From assembly GCF_003234085.1 (NCBI RefSeq), contig NZ_QKSD01000010.1:124001-188000 (forward strand): a DNA stretch of 64,000 nt, written 5' to 3'. The position numbers were made by a program, and so were the translations under genes. Below are positions 36,587 to 45,329 of this stretch, in pieces. The DNA comes from Curtobacterium sp. MCPF17_052. Lineage in GTDB: Bacteria > Actinomycetota > Actinomycetes > Actinomycetales > Microbacteriaceae. The notes below the pieces were generated by a model. It did no database searches and had not been told where the DNA came from. It was given only the letters and a program-made list of their open reading frames with translations. The first letter of the stretch is position 1. Each line of letters begins with the position of its first letter.

Positions 36587-36649
36587 GGCGTTCCTCCACA
36601 GCTCGCGGACTTGCGGTCGTGGGTGGCACACGGCGAGCGTGAACTACCC

Positions 36650-37141
36650 TTGGATCAGGATAATCACCCCGGGAGCCCCGAACTGTCCGATCAGCACCAC
36701 GCCCCAGCAGGCGGAACCGAACGCGGTACGTCCGCCGTCCTCGACGACCGGACGTCGCTCGACGACCGGTACGGGCGCAGCGCGGACACCCGGCGGCGCG
36801 GCAAGCTGCTGGCCGTCGTGATCGCGGTGGCCATCGCGGTCGTGTTCGCCGTCTGGGTGATCTGGGCGGGCCCCGGTCAGACCACGCACGGGCTCGACAC
36901 CGACGACGTCGGGTACGAGGTCCTGTCCGACCACAGCGTCGTCGTGCACACCCAGGTCGCCGTCGACCCGGGCACCCGTGTGGAGTGCGCGGTCCAGGCG
37001 CTGGACAAGTCGTACACGATCGTCGGATGGCGGGTCGTGACGCTGCCCGCGGAGGAGCAGCGCGACCGCTCGATCTCGACGCAGGTGAACACGACGACGC
37101 GGGCGGTCACCGGGTTGATCCACTCGTGCTGGGTTCCCTAG
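36650..37141 (+). CDS. DUF4307 family membrane protein
   Basis: The protein (163 aa from TTG 36650) has LDDRYGR, the family hallmark, then a membrane helix (LLAVVIAVAIAVVFAVWVI) and an extracellular beta domain with GYEVLSDHSVVVHTQV, VECAVQALDKSYTIVGW and a final HSCWVP. DUF4307 is an actinobacterial family of unknown role, commonly beside mca and greA as here. The start is uncertain: no ATG or GTG exists in frame before the helix, so TTG or an internal CTG must be used. Confidence 0.82.
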   Translation: MDQDNHPGSPELSDQHHAPAGGTERGTSAVLDDRTSLDDRYGRSADTRRRGKLLAVVIAVAIAVVFAVWVIWAGPGQTTHGLDTDDVGYEVLSDHSVVVHTQVAVDPGTRVECAVQALDKSYTIVGWRVVTLPAEEQRDRSISTQVNTTTRAVTGLIHSCWVP

Positions 37142-37156
37142 ACTGCTCGGAATCAC

Positions 37157-37193
37157 GAATCGAGACCGGCCGCCGGCCGGTCTCGATTCTTTT
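37157..37193 (+). terminator. Classical intrinsic terminator before greA
   Basis: A 14-bp stem GAATCGAGACCGGC with its exact complement encloses a CGCCG loop and is followed by TTTT (37190-37193). It is the clearest stem-plus-T-run terminator noticed in the window. Confidence 0.9.
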
Positions 37194-37243
37194 GCGCCAC
37201 ACGCCGTGACCGGTCCCGACCACCACGGCCGAAGGGAAACGAC

Positions 37244-37732
37244 ATGAGCAACGACACGCAGGGCACCTGGCTGACCCAGGAGGCGTTCGACCGTCTCACC
37301 GCCGAGCTCGAGCAGCTCACCGGCCCGGCCCGCGTCGAGATCGCGAGCCGCATCGAGGCCGCCCGTGAAGAGGGCGACCTCAAGGAGAACGGCGGCTACC
37401 ACGCCGCCAAGGACGAGCAGGGCAAGATCGAGGCCCGCATCCGGTCGCTGACCGAGCTCCTCAAGCACGCCACGGTGACGGAGGCCGAGTTCGACGGCAC
37501 CGTCGAGCCGGGCACCGTCGTCACGGCCACGATCGCCGGCGACCCGTCGACGTTCCTGGTGGGCAACCGCGAGATCGTCGCCGAGGGCTCGGACCTCACC
37601 GTGTACAGCCCGGTCAGCCCGGTGGGTGCCGCGATCCTCGGCCTCCGCACCGGCGGCAAGACCTCGTACACTGCGCCGAACGGCAAGGAGATCGCGGTCG
37701 AGGTCACGAACGTCGAGCGCTACGAGCCCTAG
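37244..37732 (+). CDS. greA: Transcription elongation factor GreA
   Basis: The 162-aa protein starts MSNDTQGTWLTQEAFDRL with GAAGGGAAA upstream. The N-terminal coiled coil contains AREEGDLKENGGYHAAKDEQ, whose acidic tip enters the RNA polymerase secondary channel to stimulate transcript cleavage. The C-terminal FKBP-like domain holds SPVGAAILGLRTGGKTSY. It is isolated by terminators on both sides. Confidence 0.96.
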   Translation: MSNDTQGTWLTQEAFDRLTAELEQLTGPARVEIASRIEAAREEGDLKENGGYHAAKDEQGKIEARIRSLTELLKHATVTEAEFDGTVEPGTVVTATIAGDPSTFLVGNREIVAEGSDLTVYSPVSPVGAAILGLRTGGKTSYTAPNGKEIAVEVTNVERYEP

Positions 37733-37762
37733 GCCGTCGCTGCCGTCCGGCGCCTGACACTC

Positions 37763-37800
37763 CAGCCCGGGGTGCGCTCTCCCTCGCGCACGCCGGGCTG
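37763..37800 (+). terminator. Hairpin terminator after greA
   Basis: A 15-bp stem with one mismatch (CAGCCCGGGGTGCGC type) and an 8-nt loop lies 30 nt after the greA stop, followed by TTG. Confidence 0.7.
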
Positions 37801-37969
37801 TTGCGTGTGCGGGCTCGTGCGTGCCCGCGAGTGGTCACGACACCCTATCCGCGTCCGGACCCCGTCGACGGTGGCCGGCACCGTCCTGGAAGCCCGTGGC
37901 CCGTCCGGCGTGCGCCGGACGTCGGAGCCGGGGCGGGCCTCCAGGCCGCTGCCGCCGTCCGTCGATCCG

Positions 37970-39214
37970 TCAGTTCGTGAGCTGCTCCGGGCGGAACCCG
38001 GCTTCCTGCAGGCGCGCCATCACCTCGTCCGCGTGGCCGGGGCCGCGCGCCTCGATGGACAGGTCGAGCGCGACCTCGTTGATGACGAGTCCCTGGCCGT
38101 GCCGGGTGTGCAGGACCTCGACGACGTTCGCACCGGCGTCCGAGATGATCTGGGACACGCGGGCCAGCTGGCCCGGGCGGTCCGGCAGCATGATCCGGAT
38201 GCCGATGTAGCGCGACGCCGCGACGAGGCCGCGGGTGATGATCCGCTCCATCATGAGCGGGTCGATGTTGCCGCCGCTGAGCAGCACCACGGTCCGGCCG
38301 GTGTCGTGCACGGCGCCGGACATGATCGCGGCGACGCCGACCGCTCCGGCGGCCTCGACCACGAGCTTCGCGCGCTCGAGGAGCACGAGCAGTGCGCGGG
38401 CGGTGTCGTCGTCCGAGACGGTGACGATCTCGTCGACCAGGTCGCGGATGATCGGGAAGTTCATGTCGCCCGGACGTGCCACCGCGATGCCGTCGGAGAT
38501 CGTCGGTGACGTGGTGATCGTCATCGGCTCCCCCGCGACGATCGAGGACGGGTAGGCGGCGGCGTTCTCGGCCTGCACGCCGATGACCCGGATCTCGCGG
38601 CCCAGGCGTTCGGCGAGGCCCTTGACGGCGATCGCGATGCCGGAGATGACCCCGCCGCCGCCGATCGGGACGACGACCGTGTCGACGTCGGGGACCTGGT
38701 CGAGGATCTCGAGCCCGAGCGTGCCCTGACCGGCGATCACGGCGGGGTGGTCGAACGGCGGGATGAAGACCGCTCCGGTGCGGGCCGCGAACTCCTTCGC
38801 GGCGGACAGCGCCTCTTCGACGGAGTGCCCGCGGAGCACCACGTCGGCGCCGTAGCGGCGGGTGGCCTGCAGCTTGGGCAGGGCGACGCCCACCGGCGTG
38901 AAGATCGTGGCGGGGATGCCGAGCTCACGGGCGGCGAAGGCGACCCCCTGCGCGTGGTTGCCGGCGCTGGCGGCGACGACCCCGGCCTCCCGTTCGGCCG
39001 CCGACAGGGTCGACAGCCGGTTGTAGGCGCCGCGGACCTTGTACGCACCGGTGCGCTGCAGGTTCTCGCACTTCAGGTGGACGGGTGAGCCGAGCAGTCC
39101 CTCGAGGAACTTCGACGTCTCCATCGGGGTGACCCGTGCGACCCCGGCGATCGTCTCGCGCGCCGCCTCGATGTCGGCGAGCGTCGGGATCGGGGGCGCA
39201 GTCGTGTCGGTCAC
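37970..39214 (-). CDS. ilvA: Threonine ammonia-lyase with ACT domain
   Basis: The 414-aa PLP enzyme contains LKCENLQRTGAYKVRGAYN (Schiff-base Lys), ASAGNHAQGVAFAA (phosphate loop), VPIGGGGVISGIA (PLP-phosphate glycine loop) and a C-terminal ACT region (RYIGIRIMLPDRPGQLARV). It makes 2-oxobutanoate from threonine. The single ACT domain matches the shorter actinobacterial form rather than E. coli IlvA. The GTG at 39214 is preceded at 6 nt by GATGAT, possibly a -10 box. Confidence 0.93.
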   Translation of the reverse strand: MTDTTAPPIPTLADIEAARETIAGVARVTPMETSKFLEGLLGSPVHLKCENLQRTGAYKVRGAYNRLSTLSAAEREAGVVAASAGNHAQGVAFAARELGIPATIFTPVGVALPKLQATRRYGADVVLRGHSVEEALSAAKEFAARTGAVFIPPFDHPAVIAGQGTLGLEILDQVPDVDTVVVPIGGGGVISGIAIAVKGLAERLGREIRVIGVQAENAAAYPSSIVAGEPMTITTSPTISDGIAVARPGDMNFPIIRDLVDEIVTVSDDDTARALLVLLERAKLVVEAAGAVGVAAIMSGAVHDTGRTVVLLSGGNIDPLMMERIITRGLVAASRYIGIRIMLPDRPGQLARVSQIISDAGANVVEVLHTRHGQGLVINEVALDLSIEARGPGHADEVMARLQEAGFRPEQLTN

Positions 39215-39260
39215 GATCCCATCATCGTCGGTCGCGGACTCCGCGGCTGCCACGTGACGC

Positions 39261-40517
39261 TCAGTTGGTGCTGGCGGTGCCGGGCTCGGCGGCCGGCTGC
39301 GCGTCGCTGCCGGGCGCCGGGACGTCGTCGCCGACCTGGTGCCGTCGTCGCCGCAGCAGCTGGATCCTGCCGTGCTGACCGTGCTTCGGGGTGGCCTCGA
39401 GCACGTGGTCCGAGTCGAGCCCACGCCAGCGACCGCTCGCGATCGTGGTGACCATCGCGTTCAGGGTGGCGATCAGCGGGACGGCGAAGAACGCACCGGC
39501 GATGCCGGCCAGACCGGAGGCTGCGGTCACGCCGAGCACGACGGCCAGCGGGTGCACCTTGACCGCGTTGCCCATCACGAGCGGCTGCAGGATGTGGCCC
39601 TCGATCTGCTGCACGAGCAGGACCACGCCGAGCACCAGGAGCGCGGCCAGCGGGCCGTTGAAGATCAGGGCGACGAAGACGGCGAGGAAGCCGGTGACGA
39701 TCGCACCGACGACGGGGATGAAGGCACCGAGGAACACGATGGCGGCGATCGGGATGACCAGGGGCATGCCGCCGAAGAACAGGCCGACGATGAACGCCCC
39801 CAGGCCGATGCCGACCGCGTCGACGAAGGCGACGAAGATCTGCACACGGATGAAGCTCGTCAGGGTGATCCAGCCGGCGACGCCCGCACCGTCGACGGTC
39901 GCCCGGGCCTTGCGCGGGAACAGCCGCACCGTCCAGCGCCAGACGTTCTTGCCGTCGATGAGCAGGAAGATCGTGGTGAACAGGATGATGAACAGCGCCT
40001 CGAACACGTGCGTGGCGCTCGAGCCGGCACTCGCGACGCCCGACAGGATCGTGCCGGAGTTGTCCTGCACCCACTTGGTGGCTTCGTCGAGCCAGGTGTT
40101 GACGTCTTTCTGTGAGATCCCGAATCCGGAGTTGAGCACGAACGACCGGACGTTGCCGTACTGGGACACCGTGCGGTCCCGGAGCGACGGGTACGAGGCG
40201 ACGATCTGGTCGATCACGAGCCACACGAGGGCCGCTACCGCGGCGAGCCCGCCGAGCAGGCTGATGATGACCGCGAGCCACTTCGGGACGTGCCAGCGCT
40301 GCAGCCGGTTCGAGAGCGGCACGAGCAGGGCGGAGATCACGACGCCGATCAGGAAGGGGATCAGGATCTCGCTGAAGATCGTCATCAGCCAGACGAAGAG
40401 GGCGATGACGCCCGCGACGACGAGCACGCGCCACGAGAACGCCCCCGCGATGCGCATGCCGAGTGGTACCGAATCCTCGACCACGGGGTCGGGATGAGTC
40501 TTCTTTCCCCATGCCAT
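39261..40517 (-). CDS. AI-2E family transporter (PerM-like membrane protein)
   Basis: The 418-aa protein has about eight membrane helices in the PerM arrangement: two early pairs, a long extracytoplasmic segment (about residues 85-160), then IILFTTIFLLIDGKNVW, VDAVGIGLGAFIVGLFFGG, FLGAFIPVVGAIVTGFLAV and VQQIEGHILQPLVMGNAVKVHP, which is the family signature. Substrate unknown; some members are ion antiporters. TACAGT occurs 6 nt before ATG 40517 (leaderless). The basic tail LLRRRRHQ is cytoplasmic. Confidence 0.92.
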   Translation of the reverse strand: MAWGKKTHPDPVVEDSVPLGMRIAGAFSWRVLVVAGVIALFVWLMTIFSEILIPFLIGVVISALLVPLSNRLQRWHVPKWLAVIISLLGGLAAVAALVWLVIDQIVASYPSLRDRTVSQYGNVRSFVLNSGFGISQKDVNTWLDEATKWVQDNSGTILSGVASAGSSATHVFEALFIILFTTIFLLIDGKNVWRWTVRLFPRKARATVDGAGVAGWITLTSFIRVQIFVAFVDAVGIGLGAFIVGLFFGGMPLVIPIAAIVFLGAFIPVVGAIVTGFLAVFVALIFNGPLAALLVLGVVLLVQQIEGHILQPLVMGNAVKVHPLAVVLGVTAASGLAGIAGAFFAVPLIATLNAMVTTIASGRWRGLDSDHVLEATPKHGQHGRIQLLRRRRHQVGDDVPAPGSDAQPAAEPGTASTN

Positions 40518-40623
40518 TCCGCCACTGTAGCCACGCGGAACCGGGCAGGTGCCGGTCCGGGCATGTGCGACGTCGGTCCAGGGGCTGGTCCGGGCGTCGG
40601 CGGGGCTCGGTAGCGTTCCCGTC

Positions 40624-41886
40624 ATGGTCAGGACCACGCTCTCCGCTGCCGAGGCCCGCCGCGTCGCCCTCGCCGCGCAGGGGTTCGGTCGGACGCCCTC
40701 GGCGGTTCCGTCGCCCTCAGGGGCGGTCCCGTCGCCCTCGGGCTCGTCGGCGATGCTCGTGCCGAACCGGGCGGTGTCGGCCGGCCTCGCCCGACTCGGT
40801 GTGCTGCAGATCGACTCCGTCAACGTCTTCGAGCGCAGCCACTACCTGCCGCTCTTCGCCCGACTGGGTCCGTACGACAAAGGCGCCCTCGACCGGCTGA
40901 CCCTGACGCAGCGCAGCCCGTGGATCGAGTACTGGGCTCACGAGGCGGCGTTCGTCCCGCGTGACGACCTCCGGCTGTTCCGGTGGCGGATGGACGCGTA
41001 CCGGCAGCGTGACACGACCGACCCGCTCCGGATCCCCGGCGTGGAGCGCACTGCCCGCGTGCGCGGCGAGCTCCTGGCCCTGCTCGCCACCGAGGGACCG
41101 ATGCCCGCGAGTGCGGTCGAACACGAGTCCAACGTCCGACGGGGCCCGTGGTGGGGCTGGAGCGACGTGAAGCACGGGCTCGAGCAGCTCTTCCGCTGGG
41201 GAGACGTCGTCAGCGCGGGACGGTCCGGGTTCGAGCGGGTCTACGCCCTGCCGCAGCAGGTGCTGCCGTCGGGGTACTTCGCGACCGCACCCAGCCGGGC
41301 CGACGCCGTGCGGGAGCTGGTCCGCCGCTCGGCCCGAGCCGTGGGCGTCGGCACGCGCGCGGACCTCGCCGACCACCACCGACTGCGTGCGGACGACACC
41401 GCTGCCGCGATCGCCGACCTGCAGGACGCCGGCGAGCTGGTCCCGGTCACGGTGGAGGGCTGGCGGGACCGGGCGTGGATGCACGTCGACGCCCGGGTGC
41501 CGCGTCGGGTCGAGGTCGACGCCGTCCTCAGCCCGTTCGACCCGGTGGTGTGGTTCCGTCCGCGGGCCGAGCGGCTGTTCGGCTTCCACTACCGGATCGA
41601 GATCTACACGCCCGCGCCGAAACGTGTGTTCGGGTACTACGTGCTCCCGGTGCTGCAGGACGACGCCCTGGTCGGGCGCGTCGACCTGAAGAGCGATCGA
41701 CAGCGCGGCGTCCTGCACGTCCGGACGGCGTGGCACGAGGCCGGAGCCGTGATCGACGTCGAGCGGCTCGCAGCGCTGCTCCGGCGGACGGCGGCGTGGC
41801 AGGGGCTCGACGGGGTCGAGGTCACCGACCGCGGCACGGCGGCACACGCACTCGCCGCAGCGCTCGGAGTCACACCCCGACCCTGA
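40624..41886 (+). CDS. Winged-helix protein, YcaQ/AlkZ-type DNA glycosylase family
   Basis: The 420-aa protein has the HTH-42 fold: GLARLGVLQIDSVNVFERSHY contains QID, the QxD catalytic motif of the YcaQ branch (AlkZ has QxQ). It continues with RSPWIEYWAHEAAFVP, LSPFDPVVWFRPRAERLFGF and RVFGYYVLPVLQDDALVGRVDLK. Members unhook interstrand crosslinks or remove alkylated bases. A Pro/Ser-rich insertion near residues 26-42 (repeated SAVPSPSG) is unusual. TAGCGT stands 7 nt before ATG 40624. Confidence 0.9.
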   Translation: MVRTTLSAAEARRVALAAQGFGRTPSAVPSPSGAVPSPSGSSAMLVPNRAVSAGLARLGVLQIDSVNVFERSHYLPLFARLGPYDKGALDRLTLTQRSPWIEYWAHEAAFVPRDDLRLFRWRMDAYRQRDTTDPLRIPGVERTARVRGELLALLATEGPMPASAVEHESNVRRGPWWGWSDVKHGLEQLFRWGDVVSAGRSGFERVYALPQQVLPSGYFATAPSRADAVRELVRRSARAVGVGTRADLADHHRLRADDTAAAIADLQDAGELVPVTVEGWRDRAWMHVDARVPRRVEVDAVLSPFDPVVWFRPRAERLFGFHYRIEIYTPAPKRVFGYYVLPVLQDDALVGRVDLKSDRQRGVLHVRTAWHEAGAVIDVERLAALLRRTAAWQGLDGVEVTDRGTAAHALAAALGVTPRP

Positions 41887-41919
41887 CGGGGCGTGCCGGG
41901 GACCCGATGGCCGGGACCG

Positions 41920-42501
41920 CTAGAACTGCACCCGCGGCGGCTCGGCGATGGCGGCCGGCTCGGCGGTCTCGAAGAACGGCGCCGGCCCGACGCCCCGACG
42001 CTTCGCGATGCTCGAAGCCGGGAACGACCTGACCTTGGTGTTGAGTTCGCGCACGCCACCGTTGTAGTGCCGGCGGGCGGACTGGATCTTGTCCTCGGTG
42101 GACACGAGCCGCGACTGCAACTCGAGGAAGGACTGGCTGGACTGCAGCTGCGGGTACCCCTCGGCCACGCGGAACACGCTCTTCAGCGCCTTCTGCATGT
42201 GCCCCTCGGCGGTGGAGGCGGCGACGGCGTCGTGCGCGGCGAGTGTCTCGGCCCGGGCGTCGGTGACGGCGGTGAGGACGGACTTCTCGTGCGCCGCATG
42301 ACCCTGAACGGTGTCGACGATGGTGGGGAGGAGCTCGGCGCGTTCGTGGAGCTGCGCGGCGATCTCGGCCCAGGCGGTGTCGACGCGCTGCTGCAACGCG
42401 ACGAGGGACTTCTGGCTGGACCAGAACCAGATGCCGATCACCACGAGGACGACGACCACAACGCCGATCACGATGAGCGTCGTGACGAGTCCGGTGTCCA
42501 T
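41920..42501 (-). CDS. LemA family protein
   Basis: The 193-aa protein has an N-terminal membrane helix (TLIVIGVVVVVLVVIGIWF) and a helical bundle with LQQRVDTAWAEIAAQLHERAELLPTIV and RRHYNGGVRELNTKVRSFP, the LemA signature. LemA proteins are membrane-anchored with a mostly extracytoplasmic coiled coil; their role is unresolved. AAAGGAG lies 8 nt before the ATG. The C-terminal 25 residues (PFFETAEPAAIAEPPRVQF) also match the family. Confidence 0.92.
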   Translation of the reverse strand: MDTGLVTTLIVIGVVVVVLVVIGIWFWSSQKSLVALQQRVDTAWAEIAAQLHERAELLPTIVDTVQGHAAHEKSVLTAVTDARAETLAAHDAVAASTAEGHMQKALKSVFRVAEGYPQLQSSQSFLELQSRLVSTEDKIQSARRHYNGGVRELNTKVRSFPASSIAKRRGVGPAPFFETAEPAAIAEPPRVQF

Positions 42502-42772
42502 TCGGGCGTACTCCTTTGCGCGTCGGGCCGCAGTTGCGTGCGGACCTCCGCAGCCCGCTGTCGGACCTCAGCGGTCCGGATCGATCTTACCGAGCGCCCC
42601 GGAGCGACCTCGCCGCTCGCCGATCTTCACGGCCGATTCCCGAGTGACGCACACCGGGCTCGCGGACCGCGTCCGGAGGGGGCCCCGATCGACGCACAGA
42701 AGAGCACGGATGATGCGGAAGCAGGGTGTTCCGCCGCGCGGGGTGTTGACCGGAGGGCCCGGATCGCGTGGG

Positions 42773-45175
42773 ATGGACAGGATGGACACGGCCGGGGACA
42801 ACGTGCAGCACCAGGACGTCGGGGGCGACGTCCGTCGTCGACGATCCCGCAGGACTGCCGCCCGGTCGCTCGTCGCCATCGTCGGGCTGGTGATCCTGCC
42901 CCTGGTGTCCGTTCCCGCCCTCGCGACGACGACGACGCTCCCCGGTGCCGGGACCGGGACCGGAGCCGGCCCTGGAGGGGTGGACGGGCCGCAGCCGTCA
43001 CCGACGCAGCCTCCCGTCTACTCCGACCCGGTGCCCGCGCCGGCGCCCGGCCCGGGGGACGCCTCGAGCCCGGTCCCGACGCACGCCCCCACCCCGCCGT
43101 CCGGCGGTACCCCGACCGCGCCGACGATCGTCGACCCGGGGGACATCACGACCGCCCTCGCGCGGTTCGCCGGTCGTGCGACGCCGGGCCACCAGGTCCG
43201 CGTCGCCGAACCCGCGGTCCCCTCGGCGTCGGTCTGCCGCGCCACCGCGACACCCGGCGGGACCTGGTCCTGCGTCGGGACGGTGCGCTCCGGCCCGGCC
43301 CAGGTCTTCACCGTGCTGGACACGACGGCGTCCGCGCTGCCGAACGCCGACGCGGCACCGTCGGACGTCATCGTGCCGCCGACCATCGACGCCCGACGCC
43401 CGACCACGGGGACCGTCACCGGCACGGGCCACCCTGGTGCCACCGTGACCGTCGCTCGGGCCGGCTCCTCCGCCGCGCTCACCGCGGTCGTCACGGCGGC
43501 CGGCACCTGGTCGGCTCGATGGGGCACCGGCCCGGGCGCACCGGCCGAGGGCAGCGTCAGTGTCAATGCCACGCAGACCGCGAGCACCGCGACCGGCTAC
43601 CGATCGGACCTCCGGAGTGCCGCCTCGGCCGCGAGGACCCTCGTCGTCGACCGGACCGCCCCGGCCGCGCCACGGATCACCGCGCCGGCTGGATCAGCCG
43701 CGGGCAGCGCGCAGCGGGTCCGGATCGCCGGGACGGCCGAGCCGCGCAACGTCGTCACCGCCTACGTCGACTCGACCGCGGTCTGCCGGGCGTCCGTCGC
43801 CGGGGACGGATCGTGGTCCTGCCGCGCAGCCGACAGCCTCCGCGCCGGGTCGCACGTGGCCCGTGCGGTCGCCCAGGACGAAGCGGGCAACACCTCGTCC
43901 GCGGCGACCGCCGTCGTGTTCCGCGTCTCCCGGGGCGCCTCCGTCGCCCCGGCCGCCAGCTCCCCCGGCACCACCCCCGGCAGCGGCGCCGGAGGTGGCG
44001 GCGGCGCGCACGGCGGCGGTCCCCACGGCAGCGGCACCGGTCCGGCCCACGGATCGGGCTCCGGTACGACCCATGGGTCCGGCATCGGCACGCCCGGAAC
44101 CGGGTCGAGTGACGACGGTACGTCCGGCAGCGCGCTGCCCGGCGGTGGCGCTGGCGGTTCCGGCAGCCACGGCGGCCGTCCCGACTGGACGGGTCCCGCC
44201 GGTGACTGGACCGTCGCCACCGGGTACGACCACGCCGTGCCCACCATCCAGTCCGCGTCCTCGTGGCGCACCCTCGCCGTCGCGGCCGGCGTCGCCGCCG
44301 TGTTCCTCCTGCTCGTCGCCGGCCCGGTCCGCGTCCTCGCCGGCGCCCTCCGCGAACGGGTGCCGCTGCGGGCCGCCCGGTTCACCGGCCGCAACCGCAC
44401 CCGCTCCGAACGTCGCCACGGCGACGACGCCGTGGCGAGCTGGGTGACGATCACCCTCGGGATCGCCGTCGCCGGGGTGCTCACGCTCCTGGGCACCGGC
44501 ATCGCGCTGGAGGCCCGCTACGTCCGTCTCGCGATCGGCGTCGTCGCCGGCGTCGCGGTGCTCAGCGCCGGGGTCGTCCTCGCCACCCGCTGGACCGCGG
44601 GCGAGGACCGACACACGGTCACGTTCCGGCTGTCCCCCGGCCTGCTCCTCGCCGCGGTCCTGGCGAGCGGGCTGACACGCGCCGCCGACCTCTCCCCCGC
44701 CCTCGTCGTCGGGGTCCTCCTCGTCCCGGTCGCCCGCACCGACGTGGGTACCGCCGCCATGCACCTCGGACGGGGCCTCGCCGCGTGTGCGCGGAGTGCG
44801 ACCTGGCGCTCGGTGGCACTGCTCGTCCTCGCGGTCGTCGGATGGGTGCTGCACAGCGTCACCCCGGCCTCCGGGTTCGCCGGGTCGCTCGTCTCCGAGT
44901 TCGCCAGCACACTCTGCGTCGGTGGGCTCGGTTCGCTCGTCGTGACGCTGCTGCCGCTCCGGGGGACCGCGGGCGCCGCGCTCGCCTCTGTCTCACGACC
45001 GAGGTACGCGGCCCTCACGGCGGTCGGCGTCGGCCTGGCCGCGGCGGTCTACTCCGGCACGGCCGGCACCCACGTCCCGGTCGGCGCCATGGCCACCGGG
45101 GTCGGCGTGGTGCTCGTGGCGGCCGCGGCCGCCTGGGCGTGGCTCCGGTTCGCCGGGGCCGGTATCCGGTCCTGA
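42773..45175 (+). CDS. Exported Ig-like repeat protein with multi-TM C-terminus
   Basis: This 800-aa protein starts (ATG 42773; a second Met three codons later is equally possible) with a basic patch and signal-like helix (SLVAIVGLVILPLVSVPALA). A Pro-rich linker leads to three Ig-like segments: PGHQVRVAEP...GGTWSCV, HPGATVTVARAG...AGTWSARW and EPRNVVTAYVD...DGSWSCRA. A Gly/Ser/His linker (about residues 395-480) follows, then eight or nine membrane helices. Ig-like repeats suggest surface exposure, and the helix block resembles no family I can name. It is monocistronic; its stop lies 40 bp before a tetranucleotide repeat. Confidence 0.8.
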   Translation: MDRMDTAGDNVQHQDVGGDVRRRRSRRTAARSLVAIVGLVILPLVSVPALATTTTLPGAGTGTGAGPGGVDGPQPSPTQPPVYSDPVPAPAPGPGDASSPVPTHAPTPPSGGTPTAPTIVDPGDITTALARFAGRATPGHQVRVAEPAVPSASVCRATATPGGTWSCVGTVRSGPAQVFTVLDTTASALPNADAAPSDVIVPPTIDARRPTTGTVTGTGHPGATVTVARAGSSAALTAVVTAAGTWSARWGTGPGAPAEGSVSVNATQTASTATGYRSDLRSAASAARTLVVDRTAPAAPRITAPAGSAAGSAQRVRIAGTAEPRNVVTAYVDSTAVCRASVAGDGSWSCRAADSLRAGSHVARAVAQDEAGNTSSAATAVVFRVSRGASVAPAASSPGTTPGSGAGGGGGAHGGGPHGSGTGPAHGSGSGTTHGSGIGTPGTGSSDDGTSGSALPGGGAGGSGSHGGRPDWTGPAGDWTVATGYDHAVPTIQSASSWRTLAVAAGVAAVFLLLVAGPVRVLAGALRERVPLRAARFTGRNRTRSERRHGDDAVASWVTITLGIAVAGVLTLLGTGIALEARYVRLAIGVVAGVAVLSAGVVLATRWTAGEDRHTVTFRLSPGLLLAAVLASGLTRAADLSPALVVGVLLVPVARTDVGTAAMHLGRGLAACARSATWRSVALLVLAVVGWVLHSVTPASGFAGSLVSEFASTLCVGGLGSLVVTLLPLRGTAGAALASVSRPRYAALTAVGVGLAAAVYSGTAGTHVPVGAMATGVGVVLVAAAAAWAWLRFAGAGIRS

Positions 45176-45214
45176 CGGGCCCGGCGACGGTTGCCGTTGC
45201 GGCCGGTCACCTCG

Positions 45215-45262
45215 CCTGTCTGTCTGCCTGCCTGTCTGTCCGTCTGCCTGTCTGTCTGTCTG
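45215..45262. repeat. Tetranucleotide microsatellite (TCTG/CCTG, 12 units)
   Basis: Twelve consecutive 4-bp units, eleven TCTG or CCTG and one TCCG, form a rare simple-sequence repeat for a high-GC genome. It lies between two convergent stops and cannot alter a reading frame. Confidence 0.9.
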
Positions 45263-45263
45263 C

Positions 45264-45299
45264 CGGGAGGCTCCGCAAGAGCCCGCCACGGGCCTCCCG
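45264..45299. terminator. CGGGAGGC-family hairpin between convergent genes
   Basis: CGGGAGGC (45264-45271) pairs with GCCTCCCG (45292-45299) around a 20-nt interior. It follows the microsatellite directly. Confidence 0.55.
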
Positions 45300-45329
45300 T
45301 CCGCCGTCGGCGGTGTCCCGGGACCGCGC

